A stretch of DNA of 64,000 bases from Sorangium cellulosum (lineage in GTDB: Bacteria > Myxococcota_A > Polyangia > Polyangiales > Polyangiaceae). A program made the position numbers and the translations under genes. Each line of letters opens with the position of its first letter. The first letter of the stretch is position 1. Shown piece by piece: positions 18,363 through 27,974 of the stretch. The stretch covers positions 1,488,001-1,552,000 of the forward strand of contig NZ_CP012673.1 in NCBI RefSeq assembly GCF_002950945.1, in the 5' to 3' direction. A model generated the notes under the pieces. That model was not told the origin of the DNA. It saw nothing but the letters and a program-made list of their open reading frames with translations, and made no database searches.

Positions 18363-19409
18363 CTAGAAGGTGCCGCGGATGCCGGTGAAGCCGGGGCCCA
18401 CCACCAGCTGCGGCGAGGCGGCCGTGCCGCTCGTCTCGCCGGCGCCGCCGCCGGAGAAGCTCAGGATGAAGAGCGTCGTGCCCGCGACCAGGCCGAGCGC
18501 GCCGATCGCGAGGCCGACGTTCGCGACCGTCCTCTGGGACTTGCCCGCGTCGACGTCGTCTTGACGATCGGGAGGGCAGGGGCCGCCGCAGCTCTCGGAG
18601 AGGTCGCTGTAGGTGCCGTTCGCCATCAACCCGGCGACCGTGAACACGGCGAGCCCCGCGACGCCCACGCCGCCGGCAGCATAGGCATAGGGGCGCAGGT
18701 AGGCCCTCGGCGAGGGCGACTCCGGCGGGAGCACGTCCGCCTGGTCCTCCGGGATCTGTGACGCGTCGTCGGGCGCCGCGGCCGGACCGCTCGCGTCGGC
18801 GCCGAGCGTGAGCGCCTTCGTTTCCCCCGCCGACACGGGGACGGTCTGCACGTCCGAGCTGGTGCTGGTGCGCAGGACGACCTCGGCCTTGCCGGGCTTC
18901 ACCGGGAACGGCTTGCCCCACCGCGCCCGCGGGACCTCCTTGCCGGCGATCGTCAGCGAGGTCGCCGACTCCGGGTTCGCCACCGTGACGTTCACGAGCG
19001 CGATCTTGCGCGCGACCTCGTCGCGCTCCAGCTGCGCCGTCTGCTCCGTCTGGGCGTAGCGCGGCTCGGTCTTCGCCCGGGCCGCCGCCTCTTGCGCGAC
19101 CTGGTCGAACTCGAGGTACGCCTCGGGGAGGTCGCCCAGATCGGCGAGGCAGCGCGCGATGTAGAGGCGGGAGTTCGGGCTCGCCACCGCGGCGTACGAG
19201 GCCCGGAACTGCTCCAGCGCGAGCGCGTAGCGCTTGCTCTCGTAGAGCGCGGCGCCCTTCTTGAAGAGGTTCTGCGCCTTCTCCACCACGTCCGGCGTCG
19301 GCGTCGCCGCCGCGTCGTTGGCGCCCGCTGCGGGCCCGGAGAGCGCGCACACGCAGACGCAGGAGGCCGCACCGAAGAGCAGCGCACGGAGCCAGGATCG
19401 AGGTCGCAC
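18363..19409 (-). CDS. Exported TPR protein with two C-terminal membrane helices
   Basis: 348 residues from the GTG at 19409, five bases after the stop of the upstream kinase gene, implying coupling. N-terminal signal peptide (RPRSWLRALLFGAASCV). Residues about 40-110 form a TPR-like unit (KAQNLFKKGAALYESKRYALALEQF), followed by a PEGA-like beta region and two hydrophobic helices at about 240-262 and 295-318 flanking a loop with two Cys. This layout recurs in myxobacterial proteins encoded beside Ser/Thr kinases. It is probably a periplasmic/envelope partner of the kinase at 19415. Confidence 0.75.
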   Translation of the reverse strand: MRPRSWLRALLFGAASCVCVCALSGPAAGANDAAATPTPDVVEKAQNLFKKGAALYESKRYALALEQFRASYAAVASPNSRLYIARCLADLGDLPEAYLEFDQVAQEAAARAKTEPRYAQTEQTAQLERDEVARKIALVNVTVANPESATSLTIAGKEVPRARWGKPFPVKPGKAEVVLRTSTSSDVQTVPVSAGETKALTLGADASGPAAAPDDASQIPEDQADVLPPESPSPRAYLRPYAYAAGGVGVAGLAVFTVAGLMANGTYSDLSESCGGPCPPDRQDDVDAGKSQRTVANVGLAIGALGLVAGTTLFILSFSGGGAGETSGTAASPQLVVGPGFTGIRGTF

Positions 19410-19414
19410 GGTGT

Positions 19415-22400
19415 TCAGATACCCGAAGGGTTGTACTTTTTCTTGGGGGGTGGTTTGGCGGTCGATGCGGCCTTGGCCGGAGCTTTCGCCGGCGCAGAGG
19501 TCGCCCGGGGGCGCGGCGTCGGCGCCGGGGCTGCCGCGGGCTTCGCCGGCGTCGCCACGGCAGCCTTCGCCGCGGGCGGGGGCGGCTGCGCCTCGGCCGG
19601 CGGCGCAGGCGGAGGCTCCTGCGTCGCCTCGGGCGGCGCCGTCGCAGGTTGCGCCGGTTCCGCGGAGGCGGCCTCCGGAGGCTGCTGCACCTCCGGCGGC
19701 GGCTGCGCCTCCGGCGGCGTCGCGGGCGATGCAGCCGCGGCCGGGATGGCCTCCGCGGAGCCCGTGACCGCGGCGGACGGCATCGCCGACGCGGGCGGCG
19801 ACTCGACGCGCACCCTGCTCTCCGACGAGGGGCGCTCGTCGCCGCCGCGCACGAGCAGCGCGACCGCGCCGAGCGCCACGCAGCACATCGCCGCGCCGGC
19901 CACGATCAGCTGAAGGCGCTTCCGCTGCTGTCCGGCCTCGTGCGACCGGTCGACCACCGTGACCTCGCCGACGTCGTTGGCCATGCTCCGCGCGGAGCGC
20001 GTGCCGCCCTTGCCCGAGACGGCGTCGCGGGGGGGCATGCCTGCCGCCGGGAGGGCCCGCGGGACGAACGCTCGGAGCGGCTTGGCGTCGCGGGCGGCGG
20101 GCCGCGAGCTGACCGGATCCACCCCCTCCTCCGCCGGGATGCCCGCCTGTACCTCGGGCGCGAGGATGAGCCGCGGCGTGACCTCCACCGGCCGCGCCGG
20201 AGCGGCGATCTCCTCGAAGGAGATCGGCTCCATGCTGATGGGGCTCTCCTCTTCCCGCGGCGCCTGCGCCGCTGCCGGCGCCGCTCCCGCCGCGCTCGAG
20301 GCCGGGGCCGGCGCCGCGGCGCCGGCGGCAGGCGCGCCCTCGCTCCTCGCGTTCGGGCTCGCGTCCGCCGGTGAGGCCTGGAGCTCCGGCGAGGCGCCGG
20401 AGCGCGGCTCCGAGCTCTGCGCCATGGCCGCGTCGGCGGCCGCGATCGCGTCGCGGAGGTCCTGCGCGCGCTTCGCCTGGCTGTCGCCGACGGCCTGCCG
20501 CACGAAGGCCGCGACGTCCTCGTCGGTCGTGGGCTCGCCGAGGTTCGACGCGACCTGATCGATGGCCCGCTGCATCTCGGCGCACGTGGCGAAGCGGTTC
20601 TCGCGATCCTTCGCGAGCGCCTTGAGGATGATCTTCTCGAGATCGGGCGGGATCGCGCTGTTCAGCTCGCGCGGGGGGAGCGGGTCCTTGAGGGCGATGT
20701 TCTCCACGGTCGAGAGCTCGGTCTCGGCGCGGAACGGGTGGAGCCCGGTCGTGAGCACGTACAGCAGCGCGCCGAGCGAGAAGATGTCGCTCCGGCGATC
20801 GACCGGGAGCCCGCCGAGCTGCTCCGGCGAGAGGTACGGCGTCTTGCCCTTGATGACGCCGCCGGCGCGCGTGACGTGGAGGCGCCCCTTCGACTTCGCC
20901 ACGCCGAAGTCGACGATCTTCACGAACCCGGCGGTCGAGATGAGCACGTTCGCCGGCGAGATGTCGCGGTGGACGAGGTCGAGCAGGGCGCCGCTGTCGT
21001 CGCGGAGCTCGTGCGCGTTGTGCAGGCCCGCGCAGATCTGCGACGCGATGCGGAGCACGAGCCGCTGCGGGATGCCGCCGAGCGGCTTCGCGGCCTTCTG
21101 CAGCGTGCTGGCCGTCTCGCCGTCGACCCACTCCATGACGATGTAGAGGACGTCGGCCTCCTCGCCGAGATCGAGGATCTCGACCACGTTGGGGTGGCGG
21201 ATCCGAGCGGCGACCCGCGCCTCGTCGAGGAACATCGACTCGAAGTCGGGATCGTCGGAGACGTCGGGCAGCATCGTCTTGACGGCGACGATCTTCTGGA
21301 AGCCGCGGGTGCCCTGCAGGCGCGCGGCCCACACGGCCGCCATGCCGCCCTTGGCGACCGGCATGAGGATCTCGTAGCGGCCCAGCGTGCTGCCTGCCCC
21401 CAGCCGATCGACGGCCGACGCGGCGCGGCCCCACATCTTCGACATGCCCTGCGGCCCGGTCGGCGTGTGCAGCGTCTTGCCCGAGGACGAGGCGGGATCG
21501 GCGCCGCGCGGGGCCTCCTGCGTCGCTGGCGTGGGCGAGGACGGCGCCCCGATCGTCGAAGCGCCGGCCGGAGCGGGCGGGAGGGCCCTCTGCGCCGCAG
21601 GGGGCGAGGGGGCGGTGGGCGCCACGGGAGGCACCGTGATGGACGGCTGTGTCGACTCGCGCACCGCGGGCGCCGCCGCTGTTGCCGCGGAGGCCGCAGG
21701 CGCTGCTGCGGGTGCCGCGGTGGTCGCTGCGGATGTCGCCGGCGCTGCTGCAGGTGTCGCGGGCGCTGCGGCAGGGGCTGCGAGCGCCGCCGGGGGGCGC
21801 GGCGTCGGAATGGGGCGCGCCAGCGGCGTCGCAGGCGCCACGGGCGCACGAGGTGTCGCAGGCGCCAGCGGCGCCGTCGGGAGCGCGACCGCAGCCGGCG
21901 CTGGAGGAGCGGGCGGCACGGGGGACACCGCGGGAACACGCGACGTCGTACGGGCCGTCGGCGCCGCGGGAGCGACCGGCGCGCGAGGCGGCGCAGGGCT
22001 CGGCGAGCCGATCGGCGCGCGAGGCGTCGCAGGGCTCGGCGAACCCGCGGGCGTGATCGGCGCGCGCGACGTCACCGGCGCCGGCGAGCCCGCAGGCGCC
22101 GCGGCGTCGGCGCGCTTGCCGGCGGCATCGGGCGGCGCTGACTGCAACGACCGGGGTGGCGGCGGGCGCGGCGGCCTCGGGAGCGGCCCCTTCGGGATCG
22201 GTGTCGTCCTCGGCGCCGCGCCCTCGGCCGACGCCGGCGTCGCGCGCGCCGCCACCGGGCTGTCGCTCGGCTCGCCAGCACGCGGCGCAGCTGCGCCGGC
22301 CGCCCGCGCTGCGGGCTGCTCCTTCAGCGCAGCGGCAGCGGGCGCCGCCGTCGCCGCGGAGCCCCCGGGGCCCTCCGGCGCGCGGACGCCTCCCGGCTCG

Positions 22401-23827
22401 GTCGACGGCCCGATCTGCGGCAAGGTCGCCATCGGAGGCCGCGCCGCGGGAAGGCCGCGCGCCTCCGCCTCGTCCGCTGCGCCCCAGGCCGTGTCGATGT
22501 CGACGTGCTCCGCGCCGGCGCCCGCCGGCGCGCCGCCGTTCGAGGCCGCTGCGCCGGCCGCCGCCCTGGGCGCCACGCCGTTCTTCGCCCCGGCCGCTTC
22601 CTTCGGCGCACCCGCGCCGCTCGACGGGCGGAGCTGGCTCGCGAGGACCGATCCGCCCGCCGCCGGAGGGCCGCCCGGCGCGGCCGGGACCGCGCGCGTG
22701 CGGGGCGACGGCGCCGTGATCGCGTGGCGCGCGCCCGCATCACCCCGAGGCGGTTGCGCGCCCTCGGGCACCGGGATCGCGACGCCCACCAGGGTCGCGC
22801 CGCGCGCCCGCGGCGCCGGCCGCGCCTCCGTGGCGAGGGAGGTGCCCGCCATCGCGGCCGCGATCATGGTCCGGCGCGGCTCGAGCGTCTTGCCCGCCAG
22901 CTTGCTCACCGTCGCGGCCACGGCTTCCGCCCCGGCGATCTGCTCCGCGCCCGCGGCCTCGAGCGCCTCGAGCATCGCCGACGCGCTCTCGAAGCGGCGT
23001 GCGGGATCGCGCTCGAGCGCGGTCCGGACGACCTCGCCGAGCTGGGCCGGGCTCGCGGCCCCGGCGAGGCCCGCGAGCGGCGGGACGGGCGCCGTCAGGA
23101 CCTTCTGGATGACCGCCGCCTCCAGCTTCGACGAGAACAGCCGCTGCCGCGAGAGCAGCTCCCAGAGGATCACGCCGACCGAGAAGACGTCGGCGCGCGG
23201 ATCGAGCGGCGCCTCCGTGTGGGCCGCCATCGCCTTGACCCGCTCCGGCGCGGCGTAGGCCAGCCGATCCGGGTTCCTCGTGCCCATCGGCGCGAGCCCG
23301 GCGATGGCCCTCGCCACGCCGAGCCCGCTCACCCGGGTGATGCCGTCGATCCCGACGGAGACATGCGTCGGGTTCAGCTCGCCGTGCACGAGCGCCGGCT
23401 CCGCCGTGTGCGCGGACACGAGCGCGCGCAGCACGTCCACCGCGATCCGGAGGGCGACCGGCAGCGGCAGCCCCTCGGCTCCGGCCGCGGAGACCAGCGC
23501 GCCGAGCGGCTCCCCGTCCACGTAGTCCGACACGATGAAGACCTCGCCGTCGGCGATGCGCGCGTCGAGCACCGAGAGCACGTTGGGGAAGCGGAGCCGC
23601 TCCGCCATGCCGGCCTCGCGGAGGATGCTGTCCGCGGTCTCGGCCTTCTTCGTGAGGTGGCGGTAAATGCGCAGGATCGTGACAGGCCCCGCGCTCGTCG
23701 CCTCCGCCTCGGAGGACGCCCGAGCGAGCCACGTGGACCCGATGCCACCACCGGAGAGCTCTTTCAGCAGCTCATAATTGCCGAGTCGCGAAGCAGAGCC
23801 CGCACCGGGCGGCCTGTCGAGCGCCAT
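19415..23827 (-). CDS. Tandem pseudokinase-kinase Ser/Thr protein kinase, membrane-anchored
   Basis: 1470 residues. Kinase-like domain 1 (about 16-300) is degenerate: VTILRI (49-54) replaces VAxK, HGELNPTH (148-155) replaces HRDxxxxN, and SGLG (167-170) replaces DFG, yet the fold remains readable (AYAAPERV, DVFSVGVILWELL). An Ala/Pro/Thr-rich linker of about 500 residues follows. Domain 2 (about 814-1092) is a full kinase with KGGMAAVW, VAVKTM, HRDISPANV, DFGVAKS and the PEQL segment. One transmembrane helix lies near 1302-1325 (LIVAGAAMCCVALGAVALLV), and the outer tail is Pro/Ala-rich. An inert domain in tandem with an active one suggests allosteric control, as in JAK kinases; this is inference. 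It is followed by the exported TPR gene at 18363. Confidence 0.9.
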   Translation of the reverse strand: MALDRPPGAGSASRLGNYELLKELSGGGIGSTWLARASSEAEATSAGPVTILRIYRHLTKKAETADSILREAGMAERLRFPNVLSVLDARIADGEVFIVSDYVDGEPLGALVSAAGAEGLPLPVALRIAVDVLRALVSAHTAEPALVHGELNPTHVSVGIDGITRVSGLGVARAIAGLAPMGTRNPDRLAYAAPERVKAMAAHTEAPLDPRADVFSVGVILWELLSRQRLFSSKLEAAVIQKVLTAPVPPLAGLAGAASPAQLGEVVRTALERDPARRFESASAMLEALEAAGAEQIAGAEAVAATVSKLAGKTLEPRRTMIAAAMAGTSLATEARPAPRARGATLVGVAIPVPEGAQPPRGDAGARHAITAPSPRTRAVPAAPGGPPAAGGSVLASQLRPSSGAGAPKEAAGAKNGVAPRAAAGAAASNGGAPAGAGAEHVDIDTAWGAADEAEARGLPAARPPMATLPQIGPSTEPGGVRAPEGPGGSAATAAPAAAALKEQPAARAAGAAAPRAGEPSDSPVAARATPASAEGAAPRTTPIPKGPLPRPPRPPPPRSLQSAPPDAAGKRADAAAPAGSPAPVTSRAPITPAGSPSPATPRAPIGSPSPAPPRAPVAPAAPTARTTSRVPAVSPVPPAPPAPAAVALPTAPLAPATPRAPVAPATPLARPIPTPRPPAALAAPAAAPATPAAAPATSAATTAAPAAAPAASAATAAAPAVRESTQPSITVPPVAPTAPSPPAAQRALPPAPAGASTIGAPSSPTPATQEAPRGADPASSSGKTLHTPTGPQGMSKMWGRAASAVDRLGAGSTLGRYEILMPVAKGGMAAVWAARLQGTRGFQKIVAVKTMLPDVSDDPDFESMFLDEARVAARIRHPNVVEILDLGEEADVLYIVMEWVDGETASTLQKAAKPLGGIPQRLVLRIASQICAGLHNAHELRDDSGALLDLVHRDISPANVLISTAGFVKIVDFGVAKSKGRLHVTRAGGVIKGKTPYLSPEQLGGLPVDRRSDIFSLGALLYVLTTGLHPFRAETELSTVENIALKDPLPPRELNSAIPPDLEKIILKALAKDRENRFATCAEMQRAIDQVASNLGEPTTDEDVAAFVRQAVGDSQAKRAQDLRDAIAAADAAMAQSSEPRSGASPELQASPADASPNARSEGAPAAGAAAPAPASSAAGAAPAAAQAPREEESPISMEPISFEEIAAPARPVEVTPRLILAPEVQAGIPAEEGVDPVSSRPAARDAKPLRAFVPRALPAAGMPPRDAVSGKGGTRSARSMANDVGEVTVVDRSHEAGQQRKRLQLIVAGAAMCCVALGAVALLVRGGDERPSSESRVRVESPPASAMPSAAVTGSAEAIPAAAASPATPPEAQPPPEVQQPPEAASAEPAQPATAPPEATQEPPPAPPAEAQPPPPAAKAAVATPAKPAAAPAPTPRPRATSAPAKAPAKAASTAKPPPKKKYNPSGI

Positions 23828-24261
23828 GGGACTCGCATGCTATCAGGACGTCAGAAGCTGGATCCAGCGTTCACGGCCGAATACCCGGCGAGCTCTGGCT
23901 TGTCCGGAGCGCCCTGTCAGGCGAGCGTCACGCGCAGCGCTCGCCTGCGTCGAGCGCGCGCGCGGCGCTCCGGCCGGCGCATCGCGCGCGGCGGATCGCC
24001 GCCTCTTCGCGGCAATTCGCGGCGATCTCGCGCCGGAGCTCCGCGCGCCTCGCGGCCCGATGCGCGGCCACCAGGCGCCCCGGGGCCGGTGCGATAAGGT
24101 CGTTCTCGGGAGCGGGCGGGCGCGCTGCCTCGCGGCAAAATTCGCAGCCCATGCGGCGCGTGCGGGTGCTCGGGTGTATGGAGCTCGGCGCGGGCGCCGC
24201 CGGCCGCGATCGCCGCGAGGGCGACGCGCGCGCCGTCGCGCCTGGCCGAGAGGCCTGCGGC
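23828..24261. other. Intergenic region, no supported gene
   Basis: This 434-bp gap separates the tandem-kinase gene from the downstream end of another kinase unit. A 74-codon frame on the minus strand (23928-24152) has coding-like base composition but no ribosome site or recognisable family. The promoter of the tandem kinase should lie in the right-hand part, but no clear -35/-10 was found. Confidence 0.5.
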
Positions 24262-24942
24262 TCAGCGCGCTCCGGGCTGCGGCGAGCTGCGCGACGGGGG
24301 GTGCACGGTCAACGTCACGAACCTGGTGCGGCGCTCGTGGCTCGAGAACGCGCTCGCTGCGACGGGGATCCCGTCCCGGAGCACCACCGCGACGTGAGGG
24401 CCCGGATCCGCCCGGAGCGCCTTCGACGGCTGCACCGGCGCTCCGTCGAGCAGCACGATCACGCCCTCGGTCGCGCCGGCGAGGTTGAGGACGATCCTCG
24501 GCATGCGCCCGTCGAGATCGTGGAGGCGCGCGTCGATCTCGGCGAGCATCGCCGGCGACGCGGCGAGCGCCTCCGGCGGCGCGGCGCGCGCGGCCGTACG
24601 CGCGTCGTGGTACGTCCGCTCGGCCTTGAGCAACCGGCCGAGCCGGTCGTGGCAGAGGCCGATGTGGAACGTCACGTTCGCCGTCGGCCGGAGCCGGGCG
24701 ATCGCCTCGAACCGCTCGAGCGCGTCCGCCCAGCGCCCGGCGCCCTCGAGGGTCAGGCCCTGCGCGAACTGGAGGCGCAGCGCGCGCGTCGCGACGTCGT
24801 CGGCCTCTTCCGCCCGCCTGGCCTCCCTCGCCTCCGCGTGCGCCTGCAGCCAGGCGGGTGAGAGCAGCGCGCAGCCGAGGAGCCCGAGCGCGGCGGCGCG
24901 CCGGCGCGAGCGCCCGCCGAGGAGGGTGAACAGCGCGTCCAT
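24262..24942 (-). CDS. TPR/PEGA-like exported protein paired with a kinase
   Basis: 226 residues from the ATG at 24942, five bases after the stop of the upstream kinase. Signal peptide: SRRRAALGLLGCALLSPAWLQAHA. A TPR-like unit (RLQFAQGLTLEGAGRWADALERFEAIARL and FHIGLCHDRLGRLLKA) is followed by a helical stretch and a beta-rich end (VLLDGAPV ... RTRFVTLTVH) of PEGA type. The architecture matches the protein at 18363 without the membrane helices, so the two kinase/TPR pairs look like paralogous modules. Confidence 0.75.
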   Translation of the reverse strand: MDALFTLLGGRSRRRAAALGLLGCALLSPAWLQAHAEAREARRAEEADDVATRALRLQFAQGLTLEGAGRWADALERFEAIARLRPTANVTFHIGLCHDRLGRLLKAERTYHDARTAARAAPPEALAASPAMLAEIDARLHDLDGRMPRIVLNLAGATEGVIVLLDGAPVQPSKALRADPGPHVAVVLRDGIPVAASAFSSHERRTRFVTLTVHPPSRSSPQPGAR

Positions 24943-24947
24943 CGTCC

Positions 24948-26393
24948 TCAGAACCCGGGGCTCGTCACGCGCGAGCGCCACGCGCCGCGCGGCGCCGGCG
25001 AGCGTGCAGGTTTGTCCTCGGAGGCCGCCGCGGCGCCGGCGCTGTCCGGGTCCTCGGACGACGTGAGCCCTGGCGCGCCTCCGGCGCCGATGCAGCGCGC
25101 CGCCGCCTGGGCCGGTGCGCCGCCGCGCGCCGCCGCGGGCGCGCCGCCGCCGCGCCGGGCCGCCACGCCGGCCCCGAAGGCCGCGGCCAGCACGGGGCGG
25201 AGGCTCTCGCGCGCCTCGCCCTCCGGCGCCGCGCCCGTCTGCGCCCGCAGCGCGGCCGAGGTGAGCGCGGCGGCCAGCGCCACGGCGCCTGCGAGCCGGA
25301 GCGCCGCGATCGTCCGCGCGCGGCGCCGGACCGACGGCGAGGCCACGCCCGCGTGTGTGCGCCCCAGCGTCGTCGCGTCGGGCCGGTGCGCCCGCGGCGG
25401 CGCGAGCCAGAGCCGCCGGAGGGCGTGAAGGGCGAGCCCCTGCGGCGCCGCGAGCGCGGTGCGGGGTCGCGCCGCCGCGACGGGCCGCGGGGCCGCGACG
25501 GGCCGCGGGGCCGCGGTGGGCCGCGAGAGGATCATGATGGGCCCGGGCGCGCTCGCGCCGAGATCGTCGAGCGCGGCCTCCAGATCGGCGCGGAGCGAGG
25601 CCGCGTCCGGGTAACGCCGCGCCGGGTCCTTCTCGAGGCAGCGGCCGGCGATCTTCCGGAGGCGCGGCGGGATCGCGGCCGGCAGCGGCGCCGGGTCCGA
25701 CTCGATGATGCGCCGGAGGACCGCGTGGTGGTTGCCTCCCCGGAACGGCTGCACGCCGCCGAGCGCCTCGTAGAGCATGACGCCGACCGCCCAGAGATCG
25801 GCGCGCGCGTCGACCGTGCGCTTGCCCAGGGCCTGCTCCGGGCTCATGTACGAGGGCGTCCCGAGCAGCTGCCCGTCGATCGTGAGCGCGTCGCTCGCGC
25901 CCGTGAGCTGGCTGATCCCGAAGTCGACGATCTTCGGGACGACCCCCTCGTCCTGGACCATCGCCATCACGATGTTCTCCGGCTTGATGTCGCGGTGCAC
26001 GACGCCCTCCGCGTGCGCGGCGGAGAGCCCGCAGCACACCTCGATGAGCACCGGCACCACCTCCTCGGGCGGGAGCGGCCGGCCCGGGGTCAGGCGATCG
26101 GCGAACGGCGAGCCCCGCAGCAGCTCCAGCGCCAGGAAGAGGTACCCCTCGTCGTAGAGCTCCCCCGCGTCGACCACCCCGACGATGTTGCGGTGCTGGA
26201 ATTTTCCGATGATCTTCGCCTCGCGGATGAACCGCCCGACGACCTGCTCGTCCCGGAGCGCCGGGGACAGCTTGAGCGCGATGTCACGGCCGATGAGCTC
26301 GTGGCGCGCCCACCAGACGCTCGACATTCCGCCCGAGCCGATCGGCCGAATCAGTCGGAAGCGACCTCCTGCGACGTCCCCGGCATGCAGCAT
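24948..26393 (-). CDS. Membrane Ser/Thr protein kinase
   Basis: 481 residues. Complete Hanks-type kinase domain at 11-275: GSGGMSSVW (19-27), catalytic Lys in IALKLS (K41), HRDIKPEN (133-140), DFG (157-159), TPSYMSPEQALG activation segment, and the DLWAVGVMLYEAL helix. An Ala/Pro/Arg linker leads to a transmembrane helix at about 362-383 and an Ala/Gly-rich outer region of about 100 residues. All catalytic residues are present, so it should be active. The next gene (24942) encodes an exported TPR protein, its likely partner. Confidence 0.93.
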   Translation of the reverse strand: MLHAGDVAGGRFRLIRPIGSGGMSSVWWARHELIGRDIALKLSPALRDEQVVGRFIREAKIIGKFQHRNIVGVVDAGELYDEGYLFLALELLRGSPFADRLTPGRPLPPEEVVPVLIEVCCGLSAAHAEGVVHRDIKPENIVMAMVQDEGVVPKIVDFGISQLTGASDALTIDGQLLGTPSYMSPEQALGKRTVDARADLWAVGVMLYEALGGVQPFRGGNHHAVLRRIIESDPAPLPAAIPPRLRKIAGRCLEKDPARRYPDAASLRADLEAALDDLGASAPGPIMILSRPTAAPRPVAAPRPVAAARPRTALAAPQGLALHALRRLWLAPPRAHRPDATTLGRTHAGVASPSVRRRARTIAALRLAGAVALAAALTSAALRAQTGAAPEGEARESLRPVLAAAFGAGVAARRGGGAPAAARGGAPAQAAARCIGAGGAPGLTSSEDPDSAGAAAASEDKPARSPAPRGAWRSRVTSPGF

Positions 26394-26525
26394 GTGCCCC
26401 CTTCGCCCATCGCGCGTGAGAAGCCTTCACGCCGACCGAGCACGAGGAGCGGACAAAGCACGAGCAAGGCCACATTCGCGAGGCATCGCTGCCCGCGTCG
26501 AACCGCGGCGCGCGCCGCGCGTGCG

Positions 26526-27974
26526 TCAGGGTCGGTAGCGCTCGAGGAGGTCGTTGGAGAGCTTCACGCCGAGCTCCCGGTAGCCGCGGAAGGTCAGGTG
26601 GACGCCGTCGCGCGACGCGCGCGGCGGGCGCTCGCGGTACCAGGCCTCGATCGAGCTCCGCCCGCCCATCTCTTCGTAGGTGTCCCAGAACGCGCACCCG
26701 CCCTCCCGGGCGGCGTCGCGCAGGACGTCTCGAACGACGGGCGTTCGCTCCGGCGTGTCCTTCCGGTCCGTGGGCGCGAGGACCAGGCAGTCGACGTCGG
26801 GCTCCACCCTCCGCACGCGGGCGAGCAGCTCCGCCACCTGCCTCGCGTAGAGGGACGGATCCGTGGTGACGTCGCCCGCCTCGTTCGTGCCGTACTCCAG
26901 GACCACGAGCTCCGGCGAGCGCCGCGCGAGCTCCGCGGCCCAGCTCAGCTCCTCCCAGCGCAGCGGCGTGGCGAGGCGGGCGCCGTTGATGCCGAGCGTG
27001 TCGAGCACGACGCCGGGTTGGTCCTCCGGATCGGTCTCGACGACCACGCCGCAGAGCTCGGGCGCGCCCGACGGCACGACGCTGAGCGTCGTCGCGCCCA
27101 CGCTGGCGAGCTTGGCGTGCTGCAGCGCGCCGGGGGCGTCGCCCGCGGCCCCGCGGAGGATCTCGCTCGGCCCGCCCGAGATCGTCACCGCGAGCTCGTC
27201 GGTGGGCGCGGACGGCCGGAAGCACACGTCCCAGAGCAGCCGCGTGGAGGGCTTCGCCGCGGTGACCGCGACCTCCGCGCGCGCCGGGCCGTGCTGCGCG
27301 CTGAAGAGGATCCCCCCGAGCCCGAAGACGCCGTCGTCGACGGGCGCGGAGCCGCCCGGCGTCTTCGGGCGCGTCCGCCACTTGCCCTCGGTCGTGAGCC
27401 GCGCGCCGTCGTGCCGGTAGGAGGCGTAGCCGAGGTGCAGGAAGCCGAGCCCGCCGTCGCCGAAACGCCGCTGCAGCGCGGTGCGGACCGCGCCGCTCCA
27501 GAAGTCGGCGGCGGCGTGCGAGTCGCCGAGCCAGGCGACGCGCACGTGGTCCTTGCGCCGCCCCTGCTCGAGGGCCCGGAGCGCCGCGAAGAAGTGGGCG
27601 TAGGGCCCGTCCTCGAGGCGCAGCAGCTCGCGCTCCGGCGAGGGCGCCAGGGCGGCCTCCGCCCGGCGCGGCGTGGTCGCCGCCGGCGCGGCGGCCTCCG
27701 CGAGGCGCGAGGGCGGCGCCACCCGTGCGGGCAGCGCGGATCCCGCCTCGGGCGCGGGCGGCGCGGCGGGATCGCGGGCCGAGCTGCAGCCGAACGCGGC
27801 GGCCGAGACCAGCGCGGCGGCCGAGACCAGCGCGGTGGCCGAGAGCATCGCCGGGGCCGAGGCCAGCGCCGCGGCCAGGCGGCCCGGCGGCGGCCGGCGG
27901 CGCACGGGGCGGAGGCGGGCGACGTCGCGCCCCGGGACCTCCGCGCGCGGCGCGGAGCAGCTTGCGCCCCTCAC
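26526..27974 (-). CDS. SGNH/GDSL-family hydrolase, exported
   Basis: 482 residues from a GTG at 27974 that overlaps the upstream stop as GTGA; an ATG at 27848 (MLSATALVSAAAL) is the alternative and would give 440 residues. A hydrophobic segment ends in AAFGCSS, a probable lipobox. The hydrolase part has block I as WLGDSHAAADFW (Ser nucleophile), the block III-type VLEYGTNEAG, and block V DGVHLTFRGYREL with the catalytic Asp/His. SGNH hydrolases act as esterases or O-acetyltransferases on envelope glycans; the substrate here is unknown. Coupled to the SDR gene. Confidence 0.82.
   Translation of the reverse strand: MRGASCSAPRAEVPGRDVARLRPVRRRPPPGRLAAALASAPAMLSATALVSAAALVSAAAFGCSSARDPAAPPAPEAGSALPARVAPPSRLAEAAAPAATTPRRAEAALAPSPERELLRLEDGPYAHFFAALRALEQGRRKDHVRVAWLGDSHAAADFWSGAVRTALQRRFGDGGLGFLHLGYASYRHDGARLTTEGKWRTRPKTPGGSAPVDDGVFGLGGILFSAQHGPARAEVAVTAAKPSTRLLWDVCFRPSAPTDELAVTISGGPSEILRGAAGDAPGALQHAKLASVGATTLSVVPSGAPELCGVVVETDPEDQPGVVLDTLGINGARLATPLRWEELSWAAELARRSPELVVLEYGTNEAGDVTTDPSLYARQVAELLARVRRVEPDVDCLVLAPTDRKDTPERTPVVRDVLRDAAREGGCAFWDTYEEMGGRSSIEAWYRERPPRASRDGVHLTFRGYRELGVKLSNDLLERYRP

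Noticed and set aside
23928..24152. 74-codon Cys-containing small ORF on the minus strand
   Set aside because: Base composition is coding-like, but there is no ribosome site, family match or partner, so I left it as part of an intergenic region.
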